Source of the DNA: Corydoras sp. C115
Taxonomy: Eukaryota; Chordata; Actinopteri; Siluriformes; Callichthyidae
Reading direction: 5' to 3'
NCBI GenBank assembly: GCA_019802505.1
Contig: JAFMOC010000051.1
Location: forward strand, 1,704,001-1,768,000
DNA length: 64,000 nucleotides
Shown: positions 60,416-64,000 of the stretch, piece after piece
Numbering within the stretch: position 1 is the stretch's first letter
Layout: every line of letters begins with the position of its first letter
The notes under the pieces: generated by a model
The model's input: the letters and a program-made list of their open reading frames with translations, nothing else
What the model was told of the DNA's origin: nothing
The model's database searches: none
Program-made: the position numbers and the translations under genes

Positions 60416-60779
60416 TTAAAGAGCTGATCACTCCACACCAGCCTTATTATTACCAGAATAAATAAAGTTTTATCGATGATTAAAACCAGTGTCTCTGTCA
60501 GTTGTTCAACGTAACTTTGTCCGTGATCAATCTGATTTAATGTAATTGAATCTAATTGAACTTACAGAATGGTCATCGGTCACCTCAACCAGAAATGAAA
60601 TCTTCTGGCTGAAATGCTGCAGCACTGATCACTGCTTGCTCCACAGTGCAGACCCCCCCCCCCCCAAATAAAAGTAAATACAATAAAATAAGTTTCATCA
60701 AATATAATTTTTCAAAATGTCTCTTATTAAATTGTACATATGTGCTCTTTACTTATTTGCAGGCTCTGTTCTTCAGCAG

Positions 60780-60903
60780 GTCTGATGTTATCGTGGACGC
60801 TTCTGACCACGAGCGAGTTAATGAGGCGAGAGAAGGACTAATGAGATTGCAATCCAAACACGAGCTGAGAGATGTTGTGCTGCTAGAGTTTGCCAACAAA
60901 CAG
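60780..60903 (+). pseudogene. Decayed ARF-type small GTPase exon (arf3-like relic)
   Basis: After an acceptor-like AG at 60778-60779 the translation reads VDASDHERVNEAREGL, then ELRDVVLLEFANKQ. This matches the penultimate coding exon of ARF1/ARF3 (VDSNDRERVNEAREEL, ELRDAVLLVFANKQ), including the NKQ guanine-recognition residues. Decay signs: an apparent one-base deletion near the exon start puts the GLI-equivalent codons out of frame. There are several substitutions in a normally near-invariant protein. The base after CAG is GC rather than a GT donor. No other ARF exon was recognised between 52 and 64 kb. ARF3 lies next to WNT10B in human, so a syntenic relic is plausible. A functional divergent paralogue is less likely. 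Confidence 0.7.
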
Positions 60904-60909
60904 GCGAGA

Positions 60910-61377
60910 GACCCTTTCTATCACATCTGCTTCATTTGGCATCATGAGCCATCAATTCCCAGACAAGATGTTTTGGGAATCAATTTTGTCTGAGCTGTCA
61001 GAGTTGCCCCGAACATTATATTTTTATGCCACTCACAGAGGAGTGCTAGCAGAAACAATATTGACTTGATACTTCAACCATCTTAATTAACTCAGTATGT
61101 TATGATGAACTGTTGCATATTTAAGAGAGATCAAAAGCATATAGAATGACATTAGAGGTTTACATAGACATTAATTAAATATAATTTTATAGTTCTTATT
61201 AAAGACAGAATCACCACTGGAGTGGGGGGTGGGGTGGGGGGGTTGTCAAGGCATCTCGACTTTAGAATAACTGTCACTGTTTAGGTTTCTAAAACTTTAT
61301 CAAGCTTAAAAAACATAATTATAACGTATTAATTTACCCATTAAGCATTTAATTAATGTCCAGCAGATAAAAGTGCC
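60910..61377. other. Unassigned sequence after the ARF relic
   Basis: Unique AT-rich DNA with a G-rich run at 61220-61243. No following ARF exon was recognised. Confidence 0.3.
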
Positions 61378-61387
61378 GTTATCAGTT

Positions 61388-61734
61388 TTCATTCATTCAA
61401 AAATTCATTATCTTCCGCTTTATCCTCTATTAGGGTCGCGGTGGGGTTCCCCATGCCCATTCACTGGAGAACGTTTCGGGCGCCGGGCAGATAGACCCAG
61501 GACAGGGCACTGGGCACACACTCACACACACAGACACACTCAATATGGGGCAATTTGGAGAACTCAATTGTCTTGATCTATGTTTTTGGACTGTGGGAGG
61601 AAACCGGAGAACCCGGAGGAAACCCACGCGGACACGGGGAGAGCATGGAAAGTTCATCCAGATGGGGATTCGAACTGGGAATCCCTAGTGCTGAGAGGAG
61701 AACATGCTAAACCACTAAGCCACTGTGCCGCCTA
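61388..61734 (-). mobile_element. SINE, first of a tandem dimer
   Basis: Flanked by GTTATCAGTT at 61378-61387 and 61735-61744. Lacks the GCGCCAATCCATCGC block. Confidence 0.95.
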
Positions 61735-61744
61735 GTTATCAGTT

Positions 61745-62112
61745 CATTCATTCATTCATTCATTCATTCATTATCTACCGCTTATCCTCTATTAGGGTCG
61801 CGGGGGGGGTTCCCCATGCCCATCCAGGGGAGAACGTCTCGGGCGCTGGGCAGATAGACCCAGGACAGGGCGCCAATCCATCGCTGGGCACACACTCACT
61901 CACACAGACATACACACTCTATATGGGGCAATTTGGAGAATTCAATTGACTTGATCCATGTTTTTGGACTGTGGGAGGAAAGCGGAGAACCCGGAGGAAA
62001 CCCACGCGGACACGGGGAGAACATGGAAACTCCACCTAGATGGGGATTCAAACCTGGGAATCCCTAGTGCTGAGAGGAGAACGTGCTGACCACTAAGCCA
62101 CCGTGCCGCCTA
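61745..62112 (-). mobile_element. SINE, second of a tandem dimer
   Basis: Flanked by GTTATCAGTT at 61735-61744 and 62113-62122. It retains the block missing from the first copy, so it is not a simple duplicate of it. Confidence 0.95.
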
Positions 62113-62122
62113 GTTATCAGTT

Positions 62123-62807
62123 TAATTTATTAGTTTTATTTGTTAATCTTGTCAGTCAGTTCTGTCATCATTCACCAGTTGATAATTAGTAAAGAGTGTG
62201 GTGATGAAATGCTAACAGCCTGTAGAGCCCTCTGGACTGTGTACTCTGCAGGTTCTGTATTTTGTAGTCATTTTGTTCTAGTCAAGTAGTGGCAGACTTT
62301 AATGATGCATTGTGTTCAATGCTGTCTGCTACGTTTGTGATGTCACAGTTCCTAACTGCTTGTGTTTGTAACCACAGAAAGTGGTTCTGCAAAGACTCCA
62401 GCATGTCTTTCAACATCAGAGGGATCTTGATTTTAACATTTGCTTAACGATTAAATGTAATCTGTACATTATTATTGTTAGCACTTGCTAAACACTGCAA
62501 AGACGAAACAATAAAAAAGGCACTATAACAAATAAAACCAAGGGATTTGGGGATCTAAAACCCACGGCCTTCGAGCTTTGATGTGACTTCTACAAAATGT
62601 GCCACCAATAAGCCAGGCCATGTGAAACTGCTATATCCAGGCCACATGTGCCACCGACAGCTACAGCCTCTATGAGGGTCTAGACCGCTTGGCTAGCCAG
62701 CTTAAAAAAAAATAAAAAATTAATCCAGCTGTAGAAGAGGGCAGATGAGCTTCAGATGATCAGGAACACTGGTGGTTTCGTGTTTTGATGGAGTATAAGG
62801 ATAAATA
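62123..62807. other. Unassigned sequence
   Basis: Unique sequence, no gene recognised. Confidence 0.3.
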
Positions 62808-62875
62808 ATCAGAATCAGAATCAGAATATCTTTATTGTCATTATACCAGGTATAACGAAATGAAGGTGCCATACT

Positions 62876-63232
62876 GGCGGCACGGTGGCTTAGTGGTTAG
62901 CACGTTCGCCTCTCAGCGCTAGGGATTCCCGGTTCGAATCTCCATCTGGGTGGAGTTTCCATGTTCTCCCCGTGTCTGCGTGGGTTTCCTCCGGGTTCTC
63001 CGGTGTGGGTTTCCACCCACAGTCCAAAAACATGGATCAAGTCAATTGAATTCTCAAAAATTGCCCCATATAGAGTGTGTCTGTGTGAGTGAGTGTGTGC
63101 CCAGCGATGGATTGGCGCCCTGTCCTGGGTCTATCTGCCCAGCGCCCGAGATGTTCTCTCCTGGATGGGCATGGGGAACCCCACCGCGACCCTAATAGAG
63201 GATAAAGCGGGAGATAATGAATGAATGAATGA
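62876..63232 (+). mobile_element. SINE, full length with target duplication, inside an older repeat
   Basis: Perfect 13-bp duplications AAGGTGCCATACT at 62863-62875 and 63233-63245. A GTGTGGGTTTCC piece is repeated internally. Confidence 0.96.
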
Positions 63233-63407
63233 AAGGTGCCATACTTTTCGGTGTCACATACTTAAATTTACACAGATAAAGAGATTTAAAAGAGTACACT
63301 ATAATTGACAATTTACAAAAATTTTGAAAGAAAGAAAGAAAGAATTTATTTACATTCTTTTTTTTTTTATTGCACGTTCAAAAATTGCACGTTCAACAGT
63401 GAATTAT

Positions 63408-63542
63408 TCATTCATTCATTCATCATCTCCCGCTTTATCCTCTATTAGGGTCACGGTGGGGTTCCCCATGCCCATCCAGGGGAGAACATCTCGGGCGCTG
63501 GGCAGATACACCCAGGACAGGGCGCCAATCCATCGCTGGGCA
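63408..63542 (-). mobile_element. SINE short form with target duplication
   Basis: 135-bp 3' part ending exactly at CCATCGCTGGGCA. Near-identical 12-bp duplications ACAGTGAATTAT (63396-63407) and AGAGTGAATTAT (63543-63554). Confidence 0.94.
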
Positions 63543-64000
63543 AGAGTGAATTATGACTGTAAAAAATTTACAATGCACCATTTAGTGTTCGTACAGCGGT
63601 TGGGTAGAAGCTATTTCTGAGCCGGTTTGTTTTTGTTTTTATCGCTCTGTAACGTCTACCTGATGGTAGCAGTTCTAGGAGATGGTGACCGGGGTGAGAA
63701 CAGTCTGTAATAATTTTGTGAGCTCTCTGCAGACAACGAGAGCTGTTTTAGATCCTCCATCCTCCAATGATCTTCATTAAGAGCAGGACATTAGCAGGCC
63801 TTCTCAGACCTTCTCAGAGTTTTGCTGCGAAAGCATTTTATCTTTTCACATTTACACCTTATAAAAATGCCGCTTCAAATTCCATTGACTTTTTAATGAA
63901 ACAGTTTTAATGCACCATATGGCGAGCAGTGATAGAATAACAGTTCCATAAAGCAATTAGAACACGGATGAGATAATTAACTGGGACAAACCAGCTGATG

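Larger units (their letters stand above)
62808..63760 (-). mobile_element. Unclassified teleost interspersed repeat (LINE-like 3' region), split by two SINEs
   Basis: Starts with repeated AATCAGAATCAGAAT and a TATCTTTATTGTCATTATAC block. It resumes after the SINE at 62876-63232 and continues past the short SINE at 63408 to GTCTACCTGATGGTAGCAG. These phrases recur in many fish genomes. The class is uncertain. Confidence 0.45.

Overview
This window is nuclear DNA of a teleost fish, very probably an ostariophysan. It carries vertebrate multi-exon genes with GT-AG introns, some below 100 bp. It is also saturated with a tRNA-derived SINE whose body resembles the zebrafish DANA/Mermaid group. Five loci are readable in order: ikzf4 (Eos, +, coding exons 5088-12980), rps26 (-, 18580-20717), wnt1 (-, 33856-37541), wnt10b (+, 42317-51873) and a decayed ARF-type GTPase exon (+, about 60780-60903). 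In human, IKZF4-RPS26 and WNT1-WNT10B-ARF3 are two separate neighbour groups on 12q13. Here they lie together in about 60 kb, and this order supports the gene calls.

Layout: 1-2160, SINE-rich upstream DNA ending in a three-SINE cluster. 2150-2860, CpG-rich ikzf4 promoter with a likely non-coding first exon. 5073-12980, seven coding exons of ikzf4 (547 aa, six zinc fingers) with SINEs, an L1-type LINE remnant and a hAT MITE in the introns. 12981-about 15965, a long ikzf4 3'UTR. 16-26.8 kb, SINE-rich DNA containing the four-exon rps26 (117 aa), which converges on ikzf4. 26.8-33.8 kb, mostly SINE-poor DNA downstream of wnt1, with possible enhancers and a duplicated segment. 33.8-51.9 kb, the divergent wnt1/wnt10b pair (372 and 424 aa), whose shared 4.8 kb upstream region has no recognisable SINE. 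52-64 kb, wnt10b downstream DNA, SINE-rich again.

Functionally, wnt1 and wnt10b encode secreted, lipid-modified Wnt ligands that in fish are known to share brain-patterning enhancers. ikzf4 encodes a zinc-finger transcriptional repressor. rps26 encodes a 40S ribosomal subunit protein. The most unusual content is SINE architecture: two tandem SINE dimers with triplicated target sites, two target-site-bounded mosaics enclosing DNA from another locus in the window, a recurrent short SINE form with one fixed 5' breakpoint, and two filled/empty-site pairs. In ikzf4, a 72-bp stop-free in-frame intron and a (TG)28 tract abutting a 3' splice site are notable. Almost all long open frames outside the named exons are SINE translations. 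All splice sites were placed by eye from GT/AG signals and family homology, without transcript data.
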